From: Roseisalinus antarcticus | GTDB taxonomy: Bacteria; Pseudomonadota; Alphaproteobacteria; Rhodobacterales; Rhodobacteraceae | Reading direction: 5' to 3' | Length of the DNA stretch: 64,000 nt | Assembly (NCBI RefSeq): GCF_900172355.1 | Contig: NZ_FWFZ01000009.1 | Span: 62,001 to 126,000, forward strand | In this document: in pieces, positions 55,009-64,000 of the stretch | Position numbering within the stretch: position 1 is the first letter of the stretch | Layout: every line of letters begins with the position of its first letter | The notes under the pieces: model-generated | Database searches by the model: none | Told to the model about the DNA's origin: nothing | Seen by the model: the letters and a program-made list of their open reading frames with translations, nothing else | Translations under genes and position numbers: made by a program

Positions 55009-57402
55009 ATGACCCTGTCCCCCCGTTTCGCCGCGTGGTTCGCCGCCAGAGGATGGCAGCCCCATCCCCACCAGCTCGACATGCTGGCGAAAGCGGATGC
55101 GCCCGCGCTTCTGCTCATCGCGCCCACGGGCGGCGGCAAGACGTTGGCCGGGTTCCTGCCCACGCTGACCGATCTGGCCGAGGGCGGGCACGCAGGGTTG
55201 CACACGCTATATGTCAGCCCGCTCAAGGCGCTGGCCGCCGACATTCGCCGTAACCTCACCACGCCCGTGGAGGAGATGGCGCTGCCGATCCGGATCGAGG
55301 ACCGCACCGGCGACACCTCCGCCACGCGCAAGAAGCGCCAGCGGGCCGATCCGCCCCATATCCTGCTGACCACGCCGGAAAGCCTCGCGCTGCTGACCTC
55401 CTACGAGGATGCCCCGCGCATGTTCGCGGGCCTAAAGCGCGTCATCATCGACGAGATCCACGCCCTGTCCGAAAGCAAGCGCGGCGATCAGCTGATGCTG
55501 GCCCTCTCGCGGCTCGACGCCATGGCCCCCGGCCTGCGCCGGGTGGGCCTGTCGGCGACGGTCGAGAACCCGGCCGCGCTTGCCTCGGAACTGGCCCGCC
55601 ATCCAGAGCCTTGCGAGATCCTGCACGCCGATCCCGGCCCCGATCCCGACATCGCCATGCTGGTCACCGAAGAACGCCCGCCCTGGGCCGGCGGCGGCGC
55701 GAAATACGCGATCCCGGCGGTCCTGCGAGAGGTCAAGCGGCACAAGACCACGCTGATCTTTCACAACACCCGCGCCCAGGCCGAGATCTTCTTTCACAAC
55801 CTCTGGCTCGCCAATGACGAGGATCTGCCCATCGGCATCCACCATGGCTCGCTCTCGCGCGAACAGCGCGAGCGGGTCGAGGGCGCCATGGTCGCGGGCC
55901 AGCTGCGCGCCATCGTCTGCACCGGGTCCCTCGATCTGGGCATCGACTGGGGCGACGTCGACCTGGTGATCCAGATCGGGGCGCCGAAGAACGTCAAACG
56001 CCTGATCCAGCGTATCGGCCGGGCCAATCACCGCTACAACGCCCCGTCCAAGGCGCTGCTGGTGCCGGCGAACCGCTTCGAGATCGTCGAATGTGTCGCC
56101 GCCCTCGAAGCCGCCCGCGACCACGATCTGGACGGAGACCCAAAGGGCCCGGGCCCCCGCGACGTGCTCTGCCAGCACATCCTGATCCGCGCCTGCGCCG
56201 GCCCGTTCGACGCGACCGAGCTCTATCGCGAGGTCAAGACCGTCGGCGCCTATGCCGGTATCTCCCGCGCGGGCTACGACGATTGCCTCGATTTCTGCGC
56301 CACGGGGGGCTATGCTCTTCGGGCCTATGACAAGTGGCAAAGACTGAAGCAGACCAACGGCTTGTGGCATCTGCGCGACCCCCGCGCCTCGCAACGGATC
56401 CGCATGAACCTCGGCACGATCCAGGACACAGATACGCTCAAGGTGCGCCTGCGCGGCCGCGGCAAGCCCCTCGGCGAGGTCGAGGAGAGCTTCGCCGCTA
56501 CGCTCACCCAGGGCGACACCTTCCTGATCGGCGGCGAGGTCGTCCGCTACGAGGGCCTGCGCGAGCTGACCGTCGAAGTCTCCCGCCGCGCCGACAAGCA
56601 GCCCAAGATCGCGACCTTCATGGGCACGAAATTCGCGACCTCCACCCAGCTGTCCCAGCGGATCCTGCGGATGTTCCGTCAGAGTAGCTGGCCGGAGCTG
56701 CCAGGCCATACCGCCGGCTGGCTCGCGCTTCAGCGCAGGGTCTCGAAACTGCCCGAGGCGGACCGCATCCTGGTGGAGACCTTCCCACACGACGGGCGCA
56801 ACCACCTCTGCGCCTACGGCTTTGCCGGCCGCAACGCCCAGGCGACGCTTGGCCTGCTGCTGACCCAGCGGATGGAGGAACAGGGCCTGCACCCGATGGG
56901 CTTCGTCGCGACCGATTATGCCACCCTGGTCTGGGGTCTGGACCTGGTGACCGATCCTGCCCCCCTGTTCGCCCCCGACGCCCTGCGCGAGGATTTCGAA
57001 CGCTGGCTCGGGGGCAACGCGGTGATGAAGCGCACCTTCCGCGCCTCGGCCACGATCGCCGGCCTGATCGAGCGCAACACCCCGGCCGCCCGCAAGACCG
57101 GCCGCCAGGCCACCTTCTCGTCCGACATCCTCTACGACACGCTCACCAGATACGATCCCGACCACCTCCTGCTACGCATCACCCGCGAAGAAGCCCTGCG
57201 CGGCCTCGTCGATTTCGGCCGGATCGAGGAGATGCTTGCGCGAACGGCCGGCGCCATCGACCACGCCCCCCTCGACCGGGTCACCCCCCTCGCCGCCCCG
57301 CTCTTCCTCGAGCCAGGCCGGGTTCCGGTCCAGGCCTCCGGTGCCCAGCGACTGATGGAGGAAGAGGCCGCCCGCCTGATGGCCGCCGCGGGACTCGACT
57401 AG
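55009..57402 (+). CDS. Ligase-associated DEXH-box helicase (Lhr-like)
   Basis: A 797-residue superfamily 2 helicase. The Walker A is APTGGGKTLAG near 38-48, the DEIH box is in VIIDEIHALSESKRGDQLML, and motif VI is in QRIGRANHRYN. The long C-terminal region (about 430 residues) is of the Lhr-core type. Helicases of this group form a DNA-damage set with a ligase, an exonuclease and PdeM. Only PdeM is beside it here, 80 bp downstream. It could unwind damaged or single-strand-gap DNA. Confidence 0.92.
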   Translation: MTLSPRFAAWFAARGWQPHPHQLDMLAKADAPALLLIAPTGGGKTLAGFLPTLTDLAEGGHAGLHTLYVSPLKALAADIRRNLTTPVEEMALPIRIEDRTGDTSATRKKRQRADPPHILLTTPESLALLTSYEDAPRMFAGLKRVIIDEIHALSESKRGDQLMLALSRLDAMAPGLRRVGLSATVENPAALASELARHPEPCEILHADPGPDPDIAMLVTEERPPWAGGGAKYAIPAVLREVKRHKTTLIFHNTRAQAEIFFHNLWLANDEDLPIGIHHGSLSREQRERVEGAMVAGQLRAIVCTGSLDLGIDWGDVDLVIQIGAPKNVKRLIQRIGRANHRYNAPSKALLVPANRFEIVECVAALEAARDHDLDGDPKGPGPRDVLCQHILIRACAGPFDATELYREVKTVGAYAGISRAGYDDCLDFCATGGYALRAYDKWQRLKQTNGLWHLRDPRASQRIRMNLGTIQDTDTLKVRLRGRGKPLGEVEESFAATLTQGDTFLIGGEVVRYEGLRELTVEVSRRADKQPKIATFMGTKFATSTQLSQRILRMFRQSSWPELPGHTAGWLALQRRVSKLPEADRILVETFPHDGRNHLCAYGFAGRNAQATLGLLLTQRMEEQGLHPMGFVATDYATLVWGLDLVTDPAPLFAPDALREDFERWLGGNAVMKRTFRASATIAGLIERNTPAARKTGRQATFSSDILYDTLTRYDPDHLLLRITREEALRGLVDFGRIEEMLARTAGAIDHAPLDRVTPLAAPLFLEPGRVPVQASGAQRLMEEEAARLMAAAGLD

Positions 57403-57482
57403 GCTTCATTGCCTTGCAATATCCCCGCCGGAGGCATCCCCGGCTTGCCACAGGCGGCCCCCTCTGACAGACAGAACAGACC

Positions 57483-58142
57483 ATGAACGCATATTTCGTC
57501 ACCTTGCTCGATCAAGCGCTCCGGGCCCTGCCCTCGGGCGCCCTGCACTGGCCCGCACAAAGGCTGCTCTGCGTCTCCGACCTGCACCTCGGCAAATCGG
57601 ACCGGATCGCCCGGCGCGACGGCCGCATGTTGCCGCCCTACGAGACGCAGGCCACGCTTGCCCGTCTCGACGCCGATATCGCGGCCCTCGACCCGGCTCA
57701 TGTCGTCTGCCTCGGCGACAGTTTCGACGACCTCGCGGGCGAGGCGTCGCTGGACGAGGGTGAGCGGCTCTGGATCACCCGGCTGCAGGCGGGGCGGGAC
57801 TGGACCTGGATCGAGGGCAACCATGATCCCGGCCCGCTGACCCTCGGCGGGGCCCACCGAGCAGAGCTGCGCATCGAAACGCTCGTGTTCCGGCACATAG
57901 CGCAAGAGGGGGCAACGGGCGAAGTGTCGGGGCATTACCACCCGAAATGCCGCCTGCGCGGCACCGGTGGCGGGCGTCCGGCTTTCCTGATGGATGCACA
58001 TCGGCTGATCCTGCCCGCGTACGGCACCTATACCGGCGGTCTGGCCTGCACCGACCCCGCGCTTCAACGCCTGCTCGCCGATCCGGCGCTGGCAATCCTG
58101 ACCGGGCCGCGGGCGGTGCCGGTGCCCCTGCCGCGCCCCTAG
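57483..58142 (+). CDS. Ligase-associated metallophosphoesterase PdeM
   Basis: A 219-residue calcineurin-like phosphoesterase. Motifs: SDLHLGKSDRIARRDGRMLP near residue 32, CLGDSFDDL, IEGNHDPG near 105, and SGHYHPKCRL, where the His pair binds metal. This layout matches PdeM of the ligase-associated repair set, which cuts or dephosphorylates DNA. The ATG at 57483 has an AACAGACC upstream without a strong ribosome site. Its stop overlaps that of the convergent Fe-S gene by four bases. Confidence 0.9.
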   Translation: MNAYFVTLLDQALRALPSGALHWPAQRLLCVSDLHLGKSDRIARRDGRMLPPYETQATLARLDADIAALDPAHVVCLGDSFDDLAGEASLDEGERLWITRLQAGRDWTWIEGNHDPGPLTLGGAHRAELRIETLVFRHIAQEGATGEVSGHYHPKCRLRGTGGGRPAFLMDAHRLILPAYGTYTGGLACTDPALQRLLADPALAILTGPRAVPVPLPRP

Positions 58143-58783
58143 CTCTCGGCCGGCCCCGGGGCCGCGAACCCGGCCCGGCTGTGGCTGCCGTCGCAAAACG
58201 GCTTGTTCGCGGACTGGCCACAGCGGCAGAAGAACAATCGCTCGCCCCGGGCAATCCGGCCACCGGTCCCCGTGACCACCTCGCAGGGGCCAACCACGCC
58301 AAGCGGTCCGTTCTCCAGGGGACGGATCGACACGCTGTCGCCGGCCGCCTGCGTCGGCGGGTCCGTGACCTCGGGTGCGGGCTCGCCGGTCGCGGCAAAG
58401 CCTTCTTCCACATGGGAATTATCGCAATAGGGCTTGCGCTTGGACTTGCCGCAACGGCAGAGCGTGGCGCGCGGCATCTTCTCGCCGTCCACCTGCAGCC
58501 CGCCATTGAATGCCAGCGGCCCGTTCTCTCGGACCCTGACGATGGCCCGTGCGGGCGGGGTCTCCTCCTCCACCCCATCCTTGCGGGCATAGCTCAGCGC
58601 CCCGGACGGGCAGGTGCGAATCATTGCCGCGATCTCTTCGGCCGGTGCGGCATCGGGCGAGACCCAGGGCCGCCGCTCGGGGTCGAAGACCTGCGGCAGT
58701 TTCAGAAAGCAATTCCGCGCATGGATACAGCGCCCCATGTCGAAGGCGATCTCGATATCCGCTCCGGTGTAACGCCTGACCAT
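58139..58783 (-). CDS. Three-domain iron-sulfur protein: Fer4_19 (DUF1271) plus two CDGSH domains
   Basis: A 214-residue cytoplasmic protein. Residues 1-65 form a ferredoxin-like part with C19, C25 and C58 (CIHARNC and RTCPSGAL); three cysteines rather than four are clear. Two CDGSH modules follow: CRCGKSKRKPYCDNSHVEEG (Gly replaced by Asn) and CRCGQSANKPFCDGSHSRAG, each with the 3-Cys-1-His set that holds a [2Fe-2S] cluster. Several clusters on one chain point to electron or cluster transfer. The partner is unknown. It lies 35 bp downstream of folD on the minus strand. Confidence 0.9.
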   Translation of the reverse strand: MVRRYTGADIEIAFDMGRCIHARNCFLKLPQVFDPERRPWVSPDAAPAEEIAAMIRTCPSGALSYARKDGVEEETPPARAIVRVRENGPLAFNGGLQVDGEKMPRATLCRCGKSKRKPYCDNSHVEEGFAATGEPAPEVTDPPTQAAGDSVSIRPLENGPLGVVGPCEVVTGTGGRIARGERLFFCRCGQSANKPFCDGSHSRAGFAAPGPAES

Positions 58784-58817
58784 TGGAAAACTCCTTGTTT
58801 GCCTGGACGTATTCTTG

Positions 58818-59711
58818 TCAGACAGTCAGCCCCTCCGGCTCTGCAATTCCGTTCGCACGGCAGCAGGCGGTCACGGTATTGGCCAGCAGGCAGGCGATGG
58901 TCATCGGGCCCACCCCGCCCGGCACCGGCGTGATCGCACCGGCCCGCGCCGAGGCGCTCTCGAAATCCACGTCGCCCACAAGGCGGGTCTTGCCGCCCTC
59001 GCCCGGCACACGGTTCATGCCCACATCGATCACCGTCGCCCCGGCCTTGATCCAGTCACCCCGAACCATTTCGGTCCGACCAACCGCCACGACGACGATA
59101 TCGGCCCGCCGCACGACATCGGCGAGGTCCCGGGTCCGCGAATGGGCCATGGTCACCGTGCAGGAGTCGCCCAGCAGCAACATGGCCATTGGCTTGCCGA
59201 CGATATTGGAGCGCCCGACAACGACCGCCTCCAACCCCGACAGCGACCCGAGCTGGGCGCGGAGCATCATCAGACAGCCCAGCGGGGTGCAGGGCACCAT
59301 CGCCTTCTGCCCTGTACCCAGCAGACCCACGTTCGAAATGTGAAAGCCGTCCACATCCTTCGCCGGGTCGATCGCATTGATCACCAGGTCGGAATTCAGA
59401 TGAGGCGGAAGCGGTAACTGCACAAGAATGCCATGAACTTCGGGATCGCCGTTCAGCGTCTCGACGAGCGCCAGCAGATCGGCCTCTGACGTCTCGGCGG
59501 GCAGCCGATGTTCGAATGAGGCCATTGCGACCTCCAGCGTCATCTTGCCCTTCGATCGGACGTAGACCTGGCTGGCCGGATCCTCACCCACCAGAACCAC
59601 CGCAAGACCGGGCTTAAGCCCATGATCCTCGCGCAGGCGGGCCACATGGCCCGCGACCTTTTCCCGAATGGAAGCTGCGAAGGCCTTGCCGTCTATGATT
59701 TGCGCCGTCAT
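58818..59711 (-). CDS. folD: Bifunctional methylene-THF dehydrogenase/cyclohydrolase
   Basis: A 297-residue enzyme for methylene-THF oxidation and methenyl-THF hydrolysis. Motifs: [16 protein letters not shown] with the catalytic Lys, [25 protein letters not shown], and [17 protein letters not shown], then [12 protein letters not shown]. Together with Fhs it links formate to methylene-THF. The ATG at 59711 has GGAG upstream. A 270-bp gap separates it from fhs. Confidence 0.97.
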   Translation of the reverse strand: MTAQIIDGKAFAASIREKVAGHVARLREDHGLKPGLAVVLVGEDPASQVYVRSKGKMTLEVAMASFEHRLPAETSEADLLALVETLNGDPEVHGILVQLPLPPHLNSDLVINAIDPAKDVDGFHISNVGLLGTGQKAMVPCTPLGCLMMLRAQLGSLSGLEAVVVGRSNIVGKPMAMLLLGDSCTVTMAHSRTRDLADVVRRADIVVVAVGRTEMVRGDWIKAGATVIDVGMNRVPGEGGKTRLVGDVDFESASARAGAITPVPGGVGPMTIACLLANTVTACCRANGIAEPEGLTV

Positions 59712-59981
59712 TCCCGTCTCCTGCCTTGGGGCGGCACAAGGATCGGACCCTTGCATAGCGCCGCCGATAGAGCCACCACAGCAACGCCGCGATTATCCGT
59801 CCCGCGACACCGCAACCGAAGCAGAGCCCAACTTCTTCGCTGCCTTAATATCCAAATCCTGCCGGCACCACCCGATTTGCGGCCATTGGGCCCGCATTCG
59901 CGCCAATCGCCGAAGATGCACCGGAAACCGGCCCTTGCGCCAGGTGTCGCTCTCCGGCTGGCTCGCCACGTTGATTTTCGG
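59712..59981 (-). other. 270-bp gap between fhs and folD
   Basis: No gene is seen. The minus strand here is downstream of the fhs stop and upstream of folD. It is less GC-rich near 59830-59860. It may hold a folD promoter or leader RNA. I could not fit it to a tetrahydrofolate, glycine or other known riboswitch. Confidence 0.4.
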
Positions 59982-61658
59982 TCAGAAGAGGCCCTCGATC
60001 AGTCCCTCCGCGTTCAGCCGAATACTCTCGGCAGAGGGGACGCGGGGCAGGCCCGGCATCGTCATGATCTCTCCGCAGATGACCACGATGAAGCCCGCGC
60101 CCGCGGCCAGGCGCACCTCCCGGACAGGCACGCTGTGGCCGGACGGGGCGCCGCGCCGCGCGGGGTCGGTCGAAAAGCTGTACTGGGTCTTGGCCATGCA
60201 GATCGGCAAGTGGCCGTGACCCTCCGCCTCCCACGCGGCCAGCTGTGCGCGGACGGACTTGTCCGCCGTCACCTCGCCCGCGTGATAGATCCGGGTGGCA
60301 ATGGTCTCGATCTTCTCCCACAGGGGCATCTCGTCGGGGTAGAGCGGGGCAAACTGCGCCGTGCCGCCCTCGGCCATCTCGACGACCTTGCGGGCCAGCG
60401 CCTCGGTTCCCGCCCCGCCCTGCGCCCAGTGGGTGCACAGAATCGCCTCGACCCCCTGTTCGGCGACATAGGCCTTGACGGCGGCGAGCTCTGCCTCGGT
60501 ATCTCCGAGGAAATGATTGATCGCGACGACCACCGGCACGCCGAACTGCGCGAGGTTGGCGATATGGCGGCCGACGTTGGGACATCCCGCCTCGATGGCC
60601 GCGACATTCTCTTGCCCGAGGTCGTCCTTTGCGACGCCGCCATTCATCTTGATCGCGCGGCAGGTCGCCACCAGGACCACCGCGTCCGGCGAGAGGCCGG
60701 CCTTGCGGCACTTGATGTCCATGAACTTCTCGGCCCCGAGATCGGCGCCGAAGCCCGCCTCGGTCACCACGTAATCCGCAAGTTTCAGCGCCGTCGTCGT
60801 TGCCATGACCGAGTTGCAGCCATGGGCGATATTGGCGAAGGGTCCGCCGTGGACGAAGGCTGGATTGTTTTCCAGCGTCTGAACCAGGTTCGGCTGGAGC
60901 GCATCCTTGAGCAGGACCGTCATCGCGCCATCGGCCTTGATGTCTCGCGCGGTCACGGGAGACTTGTCCCGGCGATAGGCCACGATCATGTCGCCCAGCC
61001 GCCGCTCCAGGTCGCCAAGCGACGTCGCAAGGCAAAGGATCGCCATGACCTCGGAGGCGACGGTGATGTCGAAGCCGGTCTGCCGCGGAAAGCCGTTCGA
61101 CACCCCGCCCAGCGAGGTGACCGTGTCGCGCAGGGCGCGGTCGTTCATGTCGAGCACCCGGCGCCAGACCACGCGCCTCTGGTCGATCTCGAGCCCGTTG
61201 CCCCAGTAGATGTGGTTGTCGATCATCGCCGAAAGCAGGTTGTGGGCGCTGGTGATCGCGTGGAAATCGCCGGTGAAATGGAGGTTCATGTCCTCCATTG
61301 GCACGATCTGCGCGTGACCGCCCCCGGCCGCCCCGCCCTTCATCCCGAAATTCGGGCCGAGCGAGGCTTCGCGGATGCACACCGCCGCCCGCTGGCCGAT
61401 CCGGTTGAGACCGTCGCCGAGACCGACTGTCGTGGTGGTCTTGCCCTCGCCCGCCGGGGTCGGGTTGATGGCCGTCACGAGGATCAGCTTGCCGGTGGCG
61501 TGGTTCCGCACACTTTCGATCAGGCGCTGGGATACCTTGGCCTTGTCATGGCCGTAGGGCACGAGATCCTCGGCCCCGATGCCGAGTTTCGCGCCGATCT
61601 CCTGTATGGGCAGCTTGTGCGCCGCCCGGGCGATCTCGATGTCGGTCTGATGTGCCAC
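59982..61658 (-). CDS. fhs: Formate-tetrahydrofolate ligase
   Basis: A 558-residue enzyme that makes 10-formyl-THF from formate, THF and ATP. The P-loop is [19 protein letters not shown] near 66-84, and [22 protein letters not shown] is the classical FTHFS block. [20 protein letters not shown] and [17 protein letters not shown] also match. The start is GTG (61658) after a GGGGGAGG-like stretch; no ATG nearby gives a better fit. The gene leads folD and feeds the serine or purine one-carbon pool. Confidence 0.97.
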   Translation of the reverse strand: MAHQTDIEIARAAHKLPIQEIGAKLGIGAEDLVPYGHDKAKVSQRLIESVRNHATGKLILVTAINPTPAGEGKTTTTVGLGDGLNRIGQRAAVCIREASLGPNFGMKGGAAGGGHAQIVPMEDMNLHFTGDFHAITSAHNLLSAMIDNHIYWGNGLEIDQRRVVWRRVLDMNDRALRDTVTSLGGVSNGFPRQTGFDITVASEVMAILCLATSLGDLERRLGDMIVAYRRDKSPVTARDIKADGAMTVLLKDALQPNLVQTLENNPAFVHGGPFANIAHGCNSVMATTTALKLADYVVTEAGFGADLGAEKFMDIKCRKAGLSPDAVVLVATCRAIKMNGGVAKDDLGQENVAAIEAGCPNVGRHIANLAQFGVPVVVAINHFLGDTEAELAAVKAYVAEQGVEAILCTHWAQGGAGTEALARKVVEMAEGGTAQFAPLYPDEMPLWEKIETIATRIYHAGEVTADKSVRAQLAAWEAEGHGHLPICMAKTQYSFSTDPARRGAPSGHSVPVREVRLAAGAGFIVVICGEIMTMPGLPRVPSAESIRLNAEGLIEGLF

Positions 61659-61719
61659 GTGGATTGTCCCCCTCCCCCTGCCGCGCCCCGGATCTGGCCG
61701 AGAATCGCAAATCTTCGCC

Positions 61720-62331
61720 CTAGGCCGTCGCCAAAGCCTGTCGAGCCTGCTCGGGCTGCCAGGCCCGTTGTTCGGGAACATGAAGCCGCATCCGGTCCCC
61801 CACGCGCAACACGCCCGCCCGCTCGACCCAGGCGGTCACGCCGCGTTTTCCCTCGGCCACCGGCTTGAATCGCTTGCCGTGGCCGGGACGCGCGGCTTCG
61901 ATTGTCATCGCGGGAAACTGGCAGGGCCCGTTCTGCAGATCGATGGTCACGGTAGTGCCACTTTCGGACTGGAGCCGCGCGGCGGGCGGCAGATGGCTGA
62001 AATCGGCAATCCCGGAGACGACGATGGAGGCCCCGAGCCAGGCAGGGTCCAGCGCATCCAGCCCGAGATCCGTGGCGATCTCAGCAATCTCCTCGGCGGA
62101 GAGGATCGACATTTGGCGGGTGTTGCGGATCTCGGTGCCGCGAGGATATTGCCCAAGAACCCGACTGCAGGACGGTCGGGTCAGACCGGCGTGAAACTCG
62201 CCCTCGAAACCGGCCAGTGTCAGCGGCATCTCGTCAATCGCCTCGGCACTGATCTCCTTGGTGTCCCGGTCGGTGACCCGGCCGAGCCATGTGATCGTCG
62301 CGAAATGGTCTGTGGGGATCAAAGCGGGCAT
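61720..62331 (-). CDS. MOSC-domain protein
   Basis: A 203-residue protein with a MOSC fold. The conserved Cys is in NGPCQFPAM, and an N-terminal part ([17 protein letters not shown]) and [19 protein letters not shown] are typical. MOSC proteins bind sulfur with this Cys and often serve molybdenum-cofactor enzymes or N-hydroxylated substrate reduction. The substrate here is not clear. AAGGAG precedes the ATG at 62331. It lies 61 bp upstream of fhs on the same strand. Confidence 0.9.
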   Translation of the reverse strand: MPALIPTDHFATITWLGRVTDRDTKEISAEAIDEMPLTLAGFEGEFHAGLTRPSCSRVLGQYPRGTEIRNTRQMSILSAEEIAEIATDLGLDALDPAWLGASIVVSGIADFSHLPPAARLQSESGTTVTIDLQNGPCQFPAMTIEAARPGHGKRFKPVAEGKRGVTAWVERAGVLRVGDRMRLHVPEQRAWQPEQARQALATA

Positions 62332-62370
62332 CGTCAGGCACTCCTTTGCACCGACTTTGACCCGCAAGTA

Positions 62371-62458
62371 GGGCCGCCGCAACCCGATCCTTTCGGATGT
62401 GCGGCGGCCCAGAATTTTCGCCGAAAATTCTGTACAGATTATTCGCGAATAATCTGTA
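62371..62458 (-). terminator. Three consecutive perfect hairpins after ftsH
   Basis: In order on the plus strand: GGGCCGCCGCA/TGCGGCGGCCC (62371-62381 with 62400-62410), AGAATTTTCG/CGAAAATTCT (62411-62420 with 62422-62431), and a 26-bp perfect palindrome at 62433-62458 (13+13 bases). The last begins 8 nt after the ftsH stop. Together they would stop or protect the ftsH transcript before the MOSC gene. The AATTTTCG core also appears in the topA terminator. Confidence 0.75.
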
Positions 62459-62466
62459 GCCCGGTA

Positions 62467-64000
62467 TCAGGCCGACGGTTCGGGTTCGAGCCCGCCATCC
62501 CGGGGTTTGCGGGACTTGGTCGTCTTCGGGATCGCCGTGATCGAGCTGCCCCCCGAGGGCGGCGTATCGTCCGCATCGTCGTTGCGATTCAGAGGCTCGC
62601 CCGCGATGACCTTGGTGATCTCGTTCCCGGTCAGGGTTTCGTATTCCAGAAGGCCCTGCGCCAACCGCTCCAGATCCTCGCGCTTTTCGGTGAGGACCCG
62701 CTTGGCGGTCTCATAGCCCGTATCGATGATCTGTTTCACCTTGTCGTCGATGATCTTCTGCGTCGCAGCGGAATGGTTGGTTCCGCCGCCATAGGCGCCC
62801 AGATAGCTCTGTTGCTCATTCGCATAATCGACGTAGCCCAGCTCTTCGGCAAAACCGAATTGCGTGACCATGGCCCGCGCAATCTTCGACACCTGCTGGA
62901 TGTCCGATGCTGCCCCGGAGGTCACATTATCAAGGCCGAACACAAGCTCCTCGGCCACGCGCCCACCCATCGCCATCGCGATCTTCGAAGTGTATTTCGT
63001 AAAGCTCACCGACAGCTGGTCCCGCTCCGGAAGCGACAGCACGAGGCCCAGTGCACGGCCGCGCGGGATGATCGTCGCCTTGTGGATCGGATCATGCTGC
63101 GGGACGTTAATGCCGACAATCGCATGGCCGGCCTCATGGTAGGCCGTCAGCTTCTTCTCGTCCTCGGACATGACCATCGACCGCCGTTCGGCGCCCATCA
63201 TGACCTTGTCCTTGGCGCTTTCGAAATCGATCATTGTCACAAACCGCCGGCCCACGCGGGCGGCCATCAGCGCGGCCTCGTTCACCAGGTTCGCGAGGTC
63301 GGCGCCCGAGAAGCCGGGCGTGCCGCGGGCGATGATGCGCAGGTCCACATCCGGTCCCAGGGGCACCTTGCGGGCGTGCACGCCAAGGATCTTCTCGCGG
63401 CCCTTGATGTCAGGGTTCGGCACCTGCACCTGTCGGTCGAACCGGCCCGGGCGCAGCAGCGCGGGGTCGAGCACGTCGGGCCGGTTGGTGGCCGCCACGA
63501 TGATGATGCCCTCATTGGCCTCGAAGCCGTCCATCTCGACCAGCAGCTGGTTCAGCGTCTGTTCGCGCTCGTCGTTGCCACCGCCGTAGCCCACGCCACG
63601 CGACCGGCCCACGGCGTCGATCTCGTCGATGAAGACGATGCAGGGTGCGTTCTTCTTGGCCTGCTCGAACATGTCGCGCACGCGGCTGGCGCCGACGCCC
63701 ACGAACATCTCGACGAAATCGGACCCCGAGATGGTGAAGAACGGCACGCCCGCCTCGCCCGCAATCGCGCGGGCCAGAAGGGTCTTGCCGGTGCCCGGCG
63801 GGCCGACAAGCAGCGCGCCTTTCGGGATCTTGCCGCCAAGGCGGGAGAATTTCTGCGGGTTGCGCAGGAACTCGACGATCTCTTCCAGCTCTTCCTTGGC
63901 CTCGTCAATGCCGGCCACGTCGTCGAAGGTGACGCGCCCGTGCTTTTCGGTCAGCAGCTTGGCACGAGACTTGCCAAAGCCCATGGCGCCGCCGCGCCCG
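62467..64000 (-). CDS. ftsH: ATP-dependent zinc metalloprotease FtsH (N-terminus cut by window edge)
   Basis: The cytoplasmic part of the membrane-bound protease that removes misfolded membrane proteins and regulators. About 511 codons are visible. AAA domain: [20 protein letters not shown], Walker [20 protein letters not shown], Walker [17 protein letters not shown] and the SRH with [12 protein letters not shown]. The zinc motif is HEAGH in [13 protein letters not shown]. The frame continues past base 64000 without a start (codons GRGGA precede MGFGKS), so the membrane helices are outside. The tail ([17 protein letters not shown]) is charged and unusual. Confidence 0.97.
   Translation of the reverse strand, partial: GRGGAMGFGKSRAKLLTEKHGRVTFDDVAGIDEAKEELEEIVEFLRNPQKFSRLGGKIPKGALLVGPPGTGKTLLARAIAGEAGVPFFTISGSDFVEMFVGVGASRVRDMFEQAKKNAPCIVFIDEIDAVGRSRGVGYGGGNDEREQTLNQLLVEMDGFEANEGIIIVAATNRPDVLDPALLRPGRFDRQVQVPNPDIKGREKILGVHARKVPLGPDVDLRIIARGTPGFSGADLANLVNEAALMAARVGRRFVTMIDFESAKDKVMMGAERRSMVMSEDEKKLTAYHEAGHAIVGINVPQHDPIHKATIIPRGRALGLVLSLPERDQLSVSFTKYTSKIAMAMGGRVAEELVFGLDNVTSGAASDIQQVSKIARAMVTQFGFAEELGYVDYANEQQSYLGAYGGGTNHSAATQKIIDDKVKQIIDTGYETAKRVLTEKREDLERLAQGLLEYETLTGNEITKVIAGEPLNRNDDADDTPPSGGSSITAIPKTTKSRKPRDGGLEPEPSA

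Noticed and set aside
59721-59981. Tetrahydrofolate or glycine riboswitch before folD
   Set aside because: The conserved cores of these riboswitches are not seen.

Overview
The window is GC-rich chromosomal DNA from an alphaproteobacterium, most likely a member of the Rhodobacterales (Rhodobacteraceae). The evidence is the ctaC-ctaB-orf-ctaG-ctaE oxidase block, the tad/cpa pilus cluster with an OmpA-type protein where CpaD would be expected, the HAD-UbiA fusion, and the general gene style: dense operons, ATGA stop/start overlaps and high GC. I saw no rRNA, tRNA, CRISPR array, insertion sequence or prophage.

Layout. 1-11206 is an amino-sugar or chitooligosaccharide uptake and catabolism island. 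A sugar ABC transporter (binding protein, two permeases, MalK-type ATPase), a Gfo/Idh/MocA oxidoreductase, two SIS-domain proteins and a ROK kinase (cut by the left edge) lie on the minus strand. A GntR/HutC regulator and a cytoplasmic GH20 hexosaminidase diverge from them on the plus strand. 11198-17699 holds housekeeping and accessory genes (AbrB-type membrane protein, valS, DUF1992, EcsC, GNAT, flavin reductase). 17854-19758 holds adenine salvage (mtnP, apt), split by a tiny ribbon-helix-helix gene, a 32-bp symmetric operator-like site and a 40-codon basic ORF. 20176-24387 holds an FAD oxidase, a secreted MBL-like hydrolase, a RimJ-like acetyltransferase and an M16 peptidase. 24384-30100 is a minus-strand run of thrC, SURF1 and aa3 oxidase subunit and assembly genes. 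30266-37743 holds tldD, dprA, topA, a two-subunit CoA-transferase with a 65-codon gene between its subunits, and a small GNAT.

37755-40063 is a HAD-UbiA prenyltransferase and a lytic transglycosylase. 40441-54951 is a Flp/tad type IVb pilus locus: three Flp pilins, CpaB, secretin, OmpA-like lipoprotein, CpaE, CpaF, TadB, TadC, two TPR lipoproteins, prepilin peptidase, a large polytopic membrane protein on the other strand, and an AAA ATPase. No tadE, tadF or tadG is present. 55009-58142 is the helicase/PdeM pair of the ligase-associated DNA-repair set without its ligase and exonuclease. 58139-64000 holds a three-domain Fe-S protein, folD and fhs (one-carbon metabolism), a MOSC protein and ftsH (cut by the right edge).

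The most novel-looking items are small. They are the RHH gene facing a 40-codon basic ORF across a 28/32-match palindrome, a structured 60-nt element plus an exact TTAA-N7-TTAA site in the apt/FAD-oxidase gap, a 27-bp in-frame tandem repeat at the start of the ROK kinase, the Flp pilins with Asp-Trp in place of Glu-Tyr, and unassigned short genes inside conserved operons. All coordinates come from reading the sequence. Family assignments are from recognised motifs, without database searches.
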